From: Anthopleura xanthogrammica
Lineage: Eukaryota; Cnidaria; Anthozoa; Actiniaria; Actiniidae
Assembly: GCA_964019055.1 (NCBI GenBank)
Contig: OZ025212.1
Span: 11,747,391 to 11,811,390, forward strand
Direction of reading: 5' to 3'
Length of the DNA: 64,000 bases
The notes beneath the pieces are model-generated. The model did no database searches. It had not been told where the DNA came from and was given only the letters and a program-made list of their open reading frames with translations. Position numbers and translations under genes: made by a program. Shown piece after piece: positions 43,601-55,544 of the stretch. Position 1 is the stretch's first letter. The number at the start of each line of letters is the position of its first letter.

Positions 43601-46600
43601 TATCTCAACGTTTGTACATAGTTATTTCTTTCTCACTATAGATAGTTCAAAGTATATTTATGTTGAATTAAAAGGGCTGTAACCTGATACTTGGAAGCAG
43701 TACTACTAAGTATTCGTGGCACGAAGTCCCGCTGATCATGATAGTAGATAACACAGCCTCCAAACAAATCTGAAACCGCACTTTGTTTTCTTTTAAGTGA
43801 TTGCTTTGATCTCCAAAGACCACCATTTTCAAGAACTGTCTTATATCTAAAGCGTTGTAAAGGTTTTATCTAGATTCGAGACATTGCTAAGAATACAGAG
43901 CACTTTGTAAATCAACTGATGTAACGCCCCCCGGAAAAAATCTGACAACAGATCCCAAAATCTGACTCAAAAATCTGACACCAACTTCACTCTGGTCAGT
44001 AATGGCATGCGTGCTTAATCAGGTGATATTCTGACCTTACCAACATCTTCATCCAACAATAATTTATGGTATGCCAGGAATGTTAATAAGTATATTGTAA
44101 TAGTTCTCTAATGCCCATTTTATTACTCCGTTTAAACATCTGATATCTCTATAAGACTGCGCTGCCGTCAGAGAAAGACAAGAACATTCAAATCATAAAA
44201 AAAAATTACCGCTCTACGATAAGAAGGCGCATTACTGGGAGGTATTTTGTTTCAAAAGGTTAGGTTTCCAGGCTGGTTGAAGGCCAGGGTGAACAGAGAG
44301 TGGTTTTATTTTACTTATGAAACATGGTAATGCGTAATGGTCAACCCGTCATAAAAGTAAGCCAAATGAGAATAACATTCAGTAATCTAGCTATAGTGAT
44401 TTTACTTAGCCCGTCAAGGGCGGATCCAGGATTTTTAAAAGGGGGGGTGACTGTTACAGGGTATACCTCAAGCTAATACCACAGGCAACCCATAAAAGGC
44501 AGGAAAATGGTGACAAATATGACGGAAATCCTATTTGAGAGCTTCGGGTAAACCGAGGGAAAATTTATGTTTTCAGTTTTAAGCATACTTTGATTTTATT
44601 TTTTATTTTTTATTTTTTATTATTTTTTAATTAAGAAAAAAAAATTTACCACCCCTGGATCCGCTCCGGCCCGTGAAAAACAAAAAACAAAATAGTAAGC
44701 ATAAAACATAGCAATAAAGACTAATAGATTTTGTTCGTTTTATTTGACTGTTACTCATTAATTATATAAAACTTTGTTTCGCGGGCCAAGTGAAACCACT
44801 GTATTTTACAGGTTATTATAAAATAACTGTCATAGATCTCGCTTTCTGATTGGTTGATGGCGCGTGCAATATGAGAGCATACAGCACGTGCTTGCATTTG
44901 TATTTTATAAATAAAAATAAAAAAATGCTTGCTGTGTTGTGTTAAGTTATAAAGCACTTGGGGATTGTTGAACACTCGAGAACTGTTGAAAAGCACTCCA
45001 CAAAACGTCATGCTTCTCCTAACATTTCTCTCGTGTTTTGCCAGTCCCCGCGTGCTTTATTACTGCACACAGCACGGGCGTGCGTTTTCTATTTCTTTAG
45101 TAAAACTTTACTATCACCACTATCACCAAGATGTCAGTCAAAAAAACTACTCAAAGAAATCTGTATCGTGCAAAAGACTGAAATAACACGATACGGATGA
45201 TTTTCCCCTTCAAAAGCAAAAACTGAAGCTGAAAATTGATATAGAATTAATTATTTCAAAAGAGATGTTTTATCTCTGTCTGTTCATGTTCAGACGTCAC
45301 TGCTGACTGACGAGACAAGGCCAATGTCAACCATAGTCCAGTCCTGAAAATATATTTATTATCTCATTTGAGTTTATTTTCAAATGCCAGAGATTCGCTC
45401 ATCTGAAATAACATTTGATCTTTAGCCTTGACTGTGCTGGAAAAGCTCTAGGATTACCTTTCTCCCGCGGGCTTCCCGCACATCAAAATTATCCAGAAAA
45501 GATTCTTTGACATTATACCCAAGGAAATGACAAGGTCTGAACTAGGAAATTAGAATAAAAAGGATTTGATTTCTCGCTGTAGTTTTCCTTGTAGCATCAT
45601 TCGCGCGCTTTTTAGGTATGGCAGCATGTTTTAACTAGTTAGGGATGTATCCCCTCCATAGTTAGCTAGGTGGATTACAAAAAAAAAAAAAAAAAAAAAA
45701 ACGTCCTTGTTTTTACGAGGGTAGCACTAAATAGCCAGTGGCTAACAAACCTGTGACCCTCGTTCCATGATCAAATTGGAATTTAGAAGTTGATTTTTGT
45801 GGAGGGAGGAAAACCGGAGAACCCGGAGAAAAACCCTCGAAGCACAGGAGAGAACCAACTAGAAACTTTACTCATGAAACTCTACTCACATACAAGGCTT
45901 CGAGGTTTCTAGTTAGTATTACACTTAGCAACATGAAGGATAGTCTCACTAGTACTAGCCACCGTGTTTGTATTTCATGTTTATTTTATTAACTATGGTA
46001 CTAACTACCTTTTTTTTGTGTATGTTCGATCATCCGGGAAATCAGTTATCGGCAACCTGGAAGTTGTGTTGGTCTATTTTCGCTTACGGTCGTGCCGTGT
46101 CGCTTGCGCATTTGTTCATGAGATCATTTAATATATGATCAACTACTTTTACCTCGAATAGATGTTATCACTGAGTCGTACCCAACCTGAGCCCTCAAAA
46201 TGTGTGCGCAGCATATTTGTCCCATTTATGCATGCGCGCATGACCTTGTATAGATGCATGTTTCTTTATACCTTTATTCTTTTATTCCTTTAAACGTGTT
46301 CCTAATTATATTTTAGTACCTCGTCAATCAGAGCTTCAGAAACAAGTCAAAGAAATGGATCTGATGGAACGAAATGTGTCAGAGATATCGAACACAATGG
46401 TATGATTACAGTTCAAAAAACTATCTGCATGCTTTTACTCAGGCAGCCTAGACTCAATATATATCACTGTTTTATTAACTTTCAGAGACAACAAAACGAA
46501 GAATTGCAAAGACTGTGGGTTCTCCTCAAAACAACAAGAGAAGAACTTCAACAACTCAAACCGACGACTGAGATACCTGTATCCATGACAACAGAAAAGA

Positions 46601-48330
46601 CAAAACCGACTACGCCGAGCAGCTTGAACACGACCAACATGACCAGCGGTATCACCCCTAGCAACACACCTTTCGTAAGATTCCTTTTTCTGGTTGTTAA
46701 ATTTTATTGTCATGTTAATTCCACTCCTTGTAATGGTCTGAAAAGAAAATGTCACATTTATATTTTTTTTGCAAAAATCCACAAACGAAAAAAATTAAAT
46801 GAAATTTGAAGAATTTTTAAAATGTTTTTTCCTTCTATTTCCAGGTTGATCCTATAGAAATATCTCTAAGACAACTTTGGGCAGCTCACAATGATTCAGT
46901 TCAAGAGATAACGAAACTTAATTTTGAGGTAATTTAGATCGGATCGGCATCACGATATGCATGCCATTAGGAAAACTGATTTGTTAGCATCATTACCCAT
47001 TACAATTCCCGAATTTGCTTGAGTGACCACGAAACAATTGTTCCAAGTCGAGATTGGACTTGATAGACCATCCTCAACTTGGAACTATTGTTTCGTGGTC
47101 AGTCAAGCGAATTCGGGAAAGGTATATTCTGTCTTGCTTATTGTTATGGGAATTTGTATTTCAGGTTCAAAATATAAGTCTCATCCCGGGCCCTACCGGG
47201 CCTACTGGAAGAAACGGCCCTAGAGGACCCCCTGGACCACTTGGCCCGAATGGACGTCCAGGGGAAAATGGAACTCGGGGTCCTGATGGACCTCAAGGGC
47301 CCATGGGTCTTCGAGGATACAATGGTACGAGAGGTCCTACTGGCAAGCAAGGCCCACCTGGTCCTCCGGGACCAAAAGGAAATCAAGGTCCTCAAGGGCC
47401 TCAAGGGCCCGTGGGACCCAGGGGATATAATGGCTCCAGGGGCCCACCTGGACCAACAGGAGTCACTGGTCCACAAGGAAATCCAGGAAATACCGGACCA
47501 AGGGGATCCCAAGGACCACAAGGATCACAAGGACCTGCAGGATCCCCAGGACCACGTGGTGCAGGGAACTTTAGTCAATGTGTATACAAAAGAGCTGATA
47601 GTAGTGGTACTGCGTCAGGAAGTAGTGCGTATCAATATTTATTGGTTACTGAACCAGCTGTAAGTCAAACATCAATATGAACTTTGTACCACACGCGCCT
47701 CCACACATAAGTATTACGTTTGATATTCACTACTGCTTCAGGTTGTTCTATTCTAAATCCCTGCATGACACGCGCAGCTATGTACCCTGTTCTTTGCATG
47801 GAATTAAATGCATCTGATATTAGTTCATTCTTTTACCTTTACCAAAAAAGATTATGGGTGGCATGGGTGTCATGCCCTCCTACGGCGCTGTCTCTGTTTG
47901 ATATTTTGTTTTCTCCCTTGAGACGAGGGCTTTTCTCCGAGTTCTCCAGTTTTCCTCCCTCCGTAAAAATCAACATGTGAGTTGAATGTTGTGTTTAGTA
48001 AATAGTAATTGTAGCTAGTGATAGTGCATGTGAAGCGCACCTAACGGAAGAGCCCCTTTTATAATTAGTATGGGAAGCGATGGTTGTAAAAAATAAACTA
48101 ATGCAAGTCAAGTTCTCTGATATTTGATATGTCTTCTTTTCCAGGGTCGCAGAATCATAGGGACTGTCTGCTCAACCAATAACGCTCAAGAGACCATGCT
48201 TGAAAGCGTATTACGACCGAATGAACGAAGATATGTCTGCTCGTGTAGAGGATTGTCAAATCATTTCAATAGAGGAAAGAGGACAATGTACTGTTATATG
48301 CATTACTGGGAGTGCCCTCTAAGCACTTAA
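40697..48330 (+). CDS. Gene D: type II transmembrane collagen-like protein with the longest collagen run
   Basis: Exons: 40697-41198, 46317-46399, 46486-46674, 46845-46928, 47165-47659 and 48145-48330, giving 512 residues. The N-terminus starts [10 protein letters not shown], echoing [10 protein letters not shown] of C. The helix is about 128-154 ([20 protein letters not shown]), followed by CAC. Stalk exons encode a coiled coil ([19 protein letters not shown]), then a Thr/Pro/Ser-rich mucin-like stretch unique to D with N-glycosylation sites, then [20 protein letters not shown]. The collagen exon has about 41-42 uninterrupted triplets, including two GYNG(T/S)RG repeats. The end module reads SQCVYK, TVCSTNN, YVCSCRG and [12 protein letters not shown]. 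Intron 1 is 5.1 kb and full of repeats. Role beyond a trimeric surface protein is not inferred. Confidence 0.87.
43080..43260. repeat. fold-back family 3, copy 2
   Basis: ggttttgctggatgtcaatc...ccatgacattgtcggaaaa faces cacgtggctatggaatgtca and agaaacgtcttgattgacgt, ending ccaccaaaacc. It is the counterpart of 37190-37395, in gene D intron 1. Confidence 0.7.
43397..44005. mobile_element. Mutator-like non-autonomous element (591 bp) with 9-bp target duplication
   Basis: CAGTAATGG is duplicated at 43397-43405 and 43997-44005. Inside it, roughly 75-80 bp terminal inverted repeats run ACCAGAGTGAAG...tttgagtcagatttttgg...ctgttgtcagattttttccg, with the inverse at 43924-43996. Nine-base duplications with long inverted ends are typical of Mutator-like elements. 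A second palindrome (43480-43520 with 43573-43617, acgttgagatagtatactca) is nested inside. There is no transposase. Confidence 0.8.
44417..44669. repeat. GGGCGGATCCAGG-ended MITE (about 253 bp)
   Basis: AGGGCGGATCCAGGATTTTT faces ACCACCCCTGGATCCGCTCC. Elements with these GGATCCAGG-type ends are common in animal genomes. The interior is non-coding and AT-rich at the right side. Confidence 0.75.
45678..45890 (-). mobile_element. SINE family 2 copy, minus strand
   Basis: Reading the minus strand gives gttggttctctcctgtgctt, cgagggtttttctccgggtt, ctccggttttcctccctcca, aattccaatttgatcatgga and ctaccctcgtaaaaacaagg, then a T run (A run on plus, 45678-45700). It lies in gene D intron 1. Confidence 0.8.
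47006..47119. repeat. near-perfect hairpin MITE in gene D (114 bp)
   Basis: TTCCCGAATTTGCTTGAGTG, ACCACGAAACAATTGTTCCA and AGT face their inverse ending TTCGTGGTCAGTCAAGCGAA and TTCGGGAAA. The element ends only 45 bp before the collagen exon acceptor of gene D. Confidence 0.85.
47893..47990 (+). mobile_element. SINE family 2 fragment
   Basis: ttctcccttgagacgagggc, ttttctccgagttctccagt and tttcctccctccgtaaaaat match the middle of the family. Ends are lost. It lies in the last intron of gene D. Confidence 0.65.
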
Positions 48331-50920
48331 CAAAACGAAGCGATCATTTGTAAAAATAACCGCTGAACAACATATTATTTATGGTACACAATTTTACTCG
48401 ATCACTTGTTAAAAAACAATGACGCAGTCAGACGCAGAAATTATCAACAGCGATAACATCTTGACCTGTGAAATACTTTGTTATTTTCATGACAAAACTA
48501 TTTCATGGTATTCATTATTAACATTATTTATGCCGACAAATCGCTGCAAACATTTAAGAACTAATAGTAACAGGACCTTAAGATTTAAGAACTTGACGAG
48601 CGCACAGCCATCGATGCGCACATCTGACTGTTCAATGAATCTCACTGTTCGTATTTTGGAAATCTTATTTTGTAAGACGCGGAAAGGTTTGATATCTTTC
48701 TAAATGCTTAAGACGCGCAGATTCACTCTGCGAAATTGAAATTTTCCGGGGAAAAAAAGAGATTTGGAATAAGCTTGCTTTTCCACTCTGCCATAGCAAA
48801 ACCGATCGATCGCAAATGCTAAAAAAAACCATTCTCGACTCAATCAGCGGTGGATCTATAATATTAAACAATTTTTTTTCATGATGATCATGTCATCATG
48901 GAAAAGTAGAATTTAGCAAACGATTTAGCAAATAAAATATTGTACATAGTCGTGTATATAAATACTGTCAAATGTTTTTTTAGTTATCATTATGAATAAT
49001 TAAGCCATAACTCCCGACTTGTGATTGATGGTTATTATGAACATCAATATTTTATATATGAATCCTTAAAACAACCTCATAAATATAAATATCATTCATT
49101 GATAATCTGGATCTTGTAATAAATTGCATTTTCTCTAGTTACACTAGTAGCTTAGGAGCTTATGATCATATTTTCTCATTTCAGACCTCGTGCTATTCTC
49201 TTGAGATTAATTTCTTTGTTTGAGTTGTGTCCATATTAGTCCATTCTACGGAATGACACGTGGTGTGAAATGGGAAAACATTATCATTGTTCAAAATGGT
49301 TTTACACCTTACCGGACGATATCACTGATATGAAATATATTCCTACTATTAAGTAACGAATCAGTTGTAATACTTATTTGTAAATATATGAATTGCTTTT
49401 AAAATACTATGGATTTGTGTAAATATTTTAAAGATAAGTTTTATAAATAAAGATTTATTAATAGTTAATGACATCTTTGAAACCGAAACGTTGAGGCTTT
49501 TTGGTGAAATATTGAGTCCAGTGTACCGCAAAGGTGACGAGTAAATAACTGGTGGTAACTTATCTTTTGAAAGGAAAACAGCAGTCATATTGATGAAGAA
49601 GCTTTTCAACTAGTAAGTAGAAAAAGAGGTGTTCCCTTGAATAGTCTTTGCTGCTGACAAATGAAAAGAAAGCATAAAGCCAACAGAGATATTGTGGCAG
49701 AATCAAAAAGTGAAACTAATATTCAATCAGAGACAATTAAAGAAACTGAAGTAGAACAACCTGAAGCTGTTGTTTTAGCTGTGTCAAAAACAAGAGAAAA
49801 CGTTGGCGTTGTATTTCACTCTCACTTGTTTGTAAGAAGCGAATTTCTTTGAAAAAAAGGGTCTTGCATCCAAAAGGAATTTTATCAAAACTTGATCTTG
49901 AAACGCGCAAAACAAATTACAGAACAATCAGTTTGCAAAAACGCGGAATGAATTAAGGTGTGAAATTGAGTGATTATAAAACCAATATAAACATGTCAAA
50001 AACTGTTTTACCTTTCTCGAACTTCATAGTTAGTAGACAGATCTAGCCTTGGTTTGCCTTTGTGTGATCTTAAAGGATAGAGCAAACAGACGAACAAACA
50101 GAAAAACAAAGAAACAAATACAGCCATATATAGTTTTATTAGTTAGGCGCATCATCGTGAAGTAAGCCTATTTTCAATATAGGAGGAACGCCCGCCCCTT
50201 TACAGGCCCGTAGGCTGCAAAACCGCAGCAAGACGTTAATTTTGGAAAATGTTTGGTGTAATACTTTGTTACATGGATAATAATAATTGATCAAAAAGCG
50301 TTGATACATTGTTTGAGTGTTTTTTTTTTATGAGTTATTGAAACAAGCACTCTCCGGTTTTCGATTCATCAGTCTCTTTGTCCCTAATTTAAAATGTTAA
50401 TTAAGTGAACCTAACGTCAGCAAAGATTGCCCTATTGCTAGCTAGATTTCTCCAGGCATCATCAGCTAAATCTCAATTTTTCAGTTTATTTTTTTCTGGC
50501 TGACAGCACGTGTTGGCTGATATATTGCAATTCGCAGGGGAAATGATTTTATGCATGCTGCTGCTCATTATTTTGTATGATGATGAAGGGATGGGTAGGA
50601 AACATGCAGACTTTTGGCCGAGGATGGGAGAAACAAGCTAATCACATTAAGGAAACCCAATAAGGAAAGGCGTTAAAGCAAACACATGCATATAGAATAC
50701 AGATATGGTATACAATGTGCATATATATCTAATGGTAATCAGCTAGTGTGAGTAAGGTCGAGTGTAAAACAAGACCTTAGGTGACTTACAACAACTAGAA
50801 TACGATAGACGCTAGATGTAAAATTCCTTAAGCGTGTATGTGGTCTCAAATAACTGATATGTGACTATAAGCTAGAGGTAAACGGAGGGTAAGCATATAC
50901 ATTGGTTAGATCCGTTTGTT
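48331..50920. other. intergenic region between gene D and the convergent PAN/EGF gene
   Basis: The two genes converge here. The region holds a MITE family 2 copy (49160-49290). A lysine-rich frame at 49661-49852 has no homologue I recognise and is not called. Nothing else stands out. Confidence 0.55.
49160..49290. repeat. MITE family 2, copy 3
   Basis: ttttctcatttcagacctcg tgctattctc and cggaatgacacgtggtgtga followed by aatgggaaaacatta match the inner arms of 17730-17925. The outer tagacct ends are not preserved. Confidence 0.65.
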
Positions 50921-53900
50921 TCACGTTAAAATAATGATCTTCACGAAGCCATAGTCATTCGAGTTCCCTCCTGTTACACCGCAACAGCCTGTACCACTGC
51001 AGTACGACCCCCCTCCCCCACCGGCTTGGTTCGAATGACTACCACTACCTCCCCCTGAGTACCCTCCTCCGCCTCCAGATGCTCCGTTATCTTCTGACCC
51101 ACCCCCTCCCCCTCCGAATCCACCAACTGCACCAGGGGCAGGTCCTCCGTTATTTCCACTATTCATATTCCCAGCAAGGCCTCCGTCCCATTCTTCAAGA
51201 CGTGATCCACCTCGATCGCCATGTGATACTCCTGCTCTTATGCATCCCTGTCCGTTCCAACCAGCACCCCACCCTCCATGGTAACTTGCACCAGCTGAGT
51301 TACACGCGCCTGGGTTACCTCCACTGCCTCCTGCACCAGCACTTGATGTAGTCGAACCTACGCTAGCTGTACCGCTCGTTCCTACTTGACCTGCAACACC
51401 GTTGTAGCCTCCCGATGCTCCACCACCACCACCTGCAGCAATGAGAAGCGTGTTGCTTGTGGTATACACAAAACTGCCTCCTCCACCACCCGTACCGGCG
51501 TTATCTTCAACAGACAAACCAAGCTGTGCTGCAGTTTGTGTTGTTACTCGTCCACCTTGTACTTCGACCGAGTTTCCTCCTCGTTGACCCACTACAATAT
51601 TAAGGACAGTACCAGAGGATAATTGAAATAAGCCTTCTATGGTAGCACCTCGTCCGCCATAGTAAGTTCCTGGACCGGTACCATAGTTGTATGAATGAAT
51701 ACCACCACGTGCCTGGTACTTGGCACAGTATATGACCTTACGGTGCCGGATCGTCCGGTACTGGATGCGTAGTAACTTGTAGTTGATCCTAAAAGAGCGA
51801 GATTGAATGGAAGGGATAGGTGATCGAAGCTGTTATTACCCAAGGACGAGACTATTTGCGCTGACAGTTCACATGACTCTACCTTCTTCAATGTAGCTAT
51901 TGTGCCAAAATGACCGACAGAATAAAAGTCTGTCATTATGCTAGTATCTAACATAGATCCAAAGTTAAGATCGAGTTTATTATCACATGTATACACCTTA
52001 TATTAAGAACAAACCTGAACACAGCAGTCCGTTTCCTTGGTAACAAGGTGTGCATTGACAAGTGAATGAACCAGCAGTATTTATACAAGTAGCATGAGCA
52101 TTGCAGTTGTGAGTACCAGCAGTACACTCGTTCACATCTGGAGAAAACATTTGGGATACTTTGATATCTTCTAAAATAATTTTACAAAATATTCATCTTC
52201 ACAAATCTATCAGGTTACTCCACTCAACTCGTAGTCATGATTATGACATTGCAAAATGAATCGATCGAACTGTTCTTAGATACCAATAGAATTTCTCCAT
52301 TGATGATAATCCATGCATTGTGATTAAGCATGGTCGATTCAAAAGTGGAGTGGAGTGGAGTGGAGTGGAGTGGAGTGGAGTGGAGTGGAGTGGAGTGGAG
52401 TGGAGTGGAGTGGAGTGGAGTGGAGTGGAGTGGAGTGGAGTGGAGTGGAGTGGAGTGGAGTGGAGTGGAGTGGAGTGTACGTAAGACGAAAGGTTAAATC
52501 GCGTTTGCACAAAGTTTTACTTGGAAGTGGGCCTGGTAGGAAGCTCTCATACTTAATATTTAAGTAACGTTAATAAATTTAAAGTATGTTACAGTGCGGA
52601 TACACTAACCGGGAGCACTTGAAGAAAACTGACCAATCAGATAACAACCAAAAACAATGACATTCCAACAAAAACAGTCTGGGCCAATCAGCTTTAAGAA
52701 TTCGCTACTGGTATTTTTACAAGTTTTAGTCTAGAATTTACTATATTATCTTTTTAAATTCGGGAGCGGACAGAAAATATTTCCTATATCAACTTGGGAT
52801 TAGTAGACCTTTCAAAACTGCGTTTTCGCCGAGAAATTACACTAATTTTCGATGCTGTTTTGTGTTCTGCTGTCCATGTTTACCTAATTAAACGTTTCGC
52901 ACACACCCTTTTGACCATTTTTTTTCTCTCTCTTCTTTTCTGATATTATTATATAATTTATGATGTTAATATGGTCAATAAAGCTGTTAAAAAAAAAAAA
53001 AAAAAAATTAATGCGAAATGGCTGTGAGAACGTGATGATTTGATTGGCTAATACTGTTATCAGTTCAATCTCTGTCTAGTGGTCCCGTTTAGTGTGTCTG
53101 CACTGTAAGTATGTTAAGTATGAGAACATCCTTATTCGGATTATCTTTCAGTCTACTTTTCTTTCTTTCTGAAAATATCAGCGGGTCCTGATTTCAACGA
53201 GACTATAGAGCTGTTACATTGTGACGTTTTTCCGGGTCCAACTGCTCAAAAATAACGCTAAGATAATTTGCACGACAAATCCTGTCATAAAGAAAAAGTA
53301 AGAAAAATCTTCATAGAACTGCTTTTCGTTTTGGACCCGGAAGTCGTTTTTCCATTCGATCATTGACGTCACACTTAAAAAATCTATACAGAGTAAAAAA
53401 AACTTATTATATTGACAGTTAAAGGCTGATAGTACACTTGCCTCATATCTGGAGTCTCGGGTTGGATTCCTTGACTCCCGGCATCGCATGTGAGCAGAGT
53501 TTCAGGTTTGGTCTCTGCCTTGATTCCCTTCAGAAAATCAAGTTATTAATAAGTTCCAAATTGACACGTTAGTTAACCGTGCCCTGACTTCAATGTTAAT
53601 TAGCAATTACAACCGGCAGCGGTTTTCTCAAGGTTCGTAGTTAATTGAAGGTTCAATATATACGGTCTGTTCGACAAGAAGTCGCAAAATCCTTAAGTAC
53701 GGCCCCTTCAGTTTTATTTACGCAATACAACAAAAGTTCTTAGATTGCTTTGGAAACTTATAAGCGGCTCTTTTCACTGTTTTGCCATTAACTGCAGATA
53801 TATACCATATATTTTTGGTTCAAAATCCGTAAAAGACTGAATAAATTAAAGATTGAAGAAATTTGTGACTCGTCATCTTAGATTATAGCCGTTGGATGGT

Positions 53901-54552
53901 AACGGTAACTGAAATTATGCATGGTAGTAAAAATTGTATGATATTCAGGGGACATTCTGTACAGCCCTAACAATTTCTGTAGTATTTTGAAAAAACTCAC
54001 CATTTTGGCAGTTGTTTCCATCGAATCCTTTCTTACATTTACAGCGATAGTCCTGCCTGTTTTTCCGAATACTGCAGGTGCCACCATTGACACAAGGAGT
54101 CTCTGCGCACGGGTTCTGGAGAAAAAACTAATGTATTAGCTTTTACTTCCTTGCTAATAATTCTCGAACCACAGAAGCCTATTTTGACTATCTTTAGAAA
54201 TTACCTTGATGCTAAAATGAGTAAATTTGCCATTTTGTGCCATGTTGTTCGGGTGAGTATGTTTATCGGTTGATAACAGCTCACACCCGTGAAGTCCATT
54301 TTTCTGGGCTGTGGTTTTAAAGTTTATCGATCGACACCAAGGAACCCCAATACAGGCAAAGACACACTCCATTTTATCAGGAACTTGAGTGGTTTGTTGC
54401 TGGATGTCTTTGGTGTGGATTGGAAAGGACAAAATGGACTCAGGAAAAGCATCAAAAAGCAAACCTTTGTCCTTGTCGTAATAGTCATCCTCTTCTAAGC
54501 ATGTAATGTAGTGTACTGCACACAACAGCAGTACTACAGCTAACCATTCCAT
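50921..54552 (-). CDS. Secreted PAN - EGF - calcium-binding EGF - glycine-rich protein, with probable frameshift
   Basis: Minus-strand exons: 54552-54205, 54115-54001, 52137-52015 and 51947-50921. The start is the ATG at 54552; an in-frame TTG precedes it. Residues 1-18 are a signal peptide ([18 protein letters not shown]). About 58-115 is a PAN/apple-type domain ([29 protein letters not shown]). About 117-154 is an EGF domain ([14 protein letters not shown]) and about 155-195 a calcium-binding EGF ([18 protein letters not shown]). The last exon matches the glycine-rich region of ALK/LTK-type ectodomains ([28 protein letters not shown]) and ends VKIIILT without a transmembrane segment. Within it the frame shifts by one base near 51715-51735 (YTVPS in one frame, [11 protein letters not shown] in the next). 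This is a real pseudogenising change or a sequencing error. The other three junctions agree in phase. Exon 4's acceptor is my least certain call. Confidence 0.8.
52347..52477. repeat. (AGTGG)n pentanucleotide microsatellite
   Basis: About 26 units of gtgga in tandem, with almost no interruption. It lies in an intron of the PAN/EGF gene. The short protein frames it creates on both strands are artefacts. Confidence 0.97.
52545..53126. repeat. terminal-inverted-repeat element (about 580 bp)
   Basis: Left tctcatacttaa...aaagtatgttacagtgcgga tacactaaccgggagcact is the inverse, with a gap, of right agtggtcccgtttagtgtgt ctgcactgtaagtatgttaagtatgaga. No coding content. It lies in a PAN/EGF gene intron. 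Confidence 0.65.
53222..53350. repeat. small MITE (about 125 bp)
   Basis: tgacgtttttccgggtccaa faces ttttggacccggaagtcgtt. The interior is unrelated. It lies in a PAN/EGF gene intron. Confidence 0.7.
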
Positions 54553-55249
54553 GGCCAATGGCTACTTCTTCGACCTTCTTACGCCAAGGAAACGAATGAA
54601 AATGATAAAATTCGGCACAAGCAAACTTATTAAATTTACTTTTAATTGCTTCAACTCCTCCCACTTGATAGAATTCAAAGGAAGGAGAATAGAACAACAA
54701 TTCAAAAAATCTCCATCCGGCCATTAATCGAAAAAGTATTAATTAGCTAGTTTATATATAGACCAAAATGGATTTGAAGCAATCGTTCGATACCTGCTCA
54801 ATTGATAGAACGTTTACCTGTTTACATTCCAATTACGCAAAAAGCGCCAACGGAGGTAAACGTGCTTTTTAATTAAAGCGTCAATTTATAAACTTGAATA
54901 GAATTTTGTAGATCAATATAGACTATGATTATGTTCAAATACACCAGACATCTCCATCTCGTTATAACGTCACAATGACGGTTGGAACCTGCAAATTTCA
55001 GTGTTATTGACACCATATATCCAATTTCAATTATAAAATGAAAGTTTAGTAAATATAAGGTATCCTTAAGAAGGGAATTTTTTTTTTTTTGTACGTATAC
55101 GTACGGGAAAAAGATTACAAAACAATTCTAAACTTCTAAAAAACAATGAATTCCGACTCGATGTTGAGGCTTTAGTGGCAATGTATATTACAGATCAGAA
55201 ATATGGTCATTGACAATAAGTCCGATGGAAGGCGAAGATCTGTTAGGGA

Positions 55250-55370
55250 CCGTTCATTATTTATCGCCTTAATGGGGGGAGGGGGGGGGGGGGTCGGAGA
55301 ATTGCAACATCACAAAGATTAATTGATCCCCGCCAAAAGGCACTATATTTTTTCATGAAATCCCTCAGTA
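55250..55370. repeat. G-run/aattgatcccc repeat, copy 2
   Basis: A long G run, then aaagattaattgatccccgc, aaaaggcactatattttttc and atgaaatccctc follow the same order as 15230-15355. Confidence 0.65.
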
Positions 55371-55544
55371 GACAGAGAGACAGACAGATTTATTTATTCA
55401 AATGTTGTGCTATTGTACATCAACTATAACCCAAATAAACGACATCACATATTAATAATTATGAACAAATTCCAAATTTAAAGTGACTGTGTAGGCTGGA
55501 GGTTTAATTATACCTAGCTAAGTTTCAATCAATGATGTTCAGGG

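Noticed and set aside
47144..47663. Overlapping antisense and shifted frames over the gene D collagen exon
   Set aside because: Shadows of a highly biased Gly-X-Y coding sequence; only the +1 frame fits splice phases.
49440..49560. Another Penelope-type end (ccgaaacgttgaggc)
   Set aside because: The stem before GAAACG is not formed, so the likeness is probably accidental.
49661..49852. Lysine-rich 63-residue frame downstream of gene D
   Set aside because: No acceptor/donor pair or homology that I can see; left uncalled.
52241..52567. HSTPL and VEWSG repeat frames on both strands
   Set aside because: Produced by the AGTGG pentanucleotide array; not a gene.
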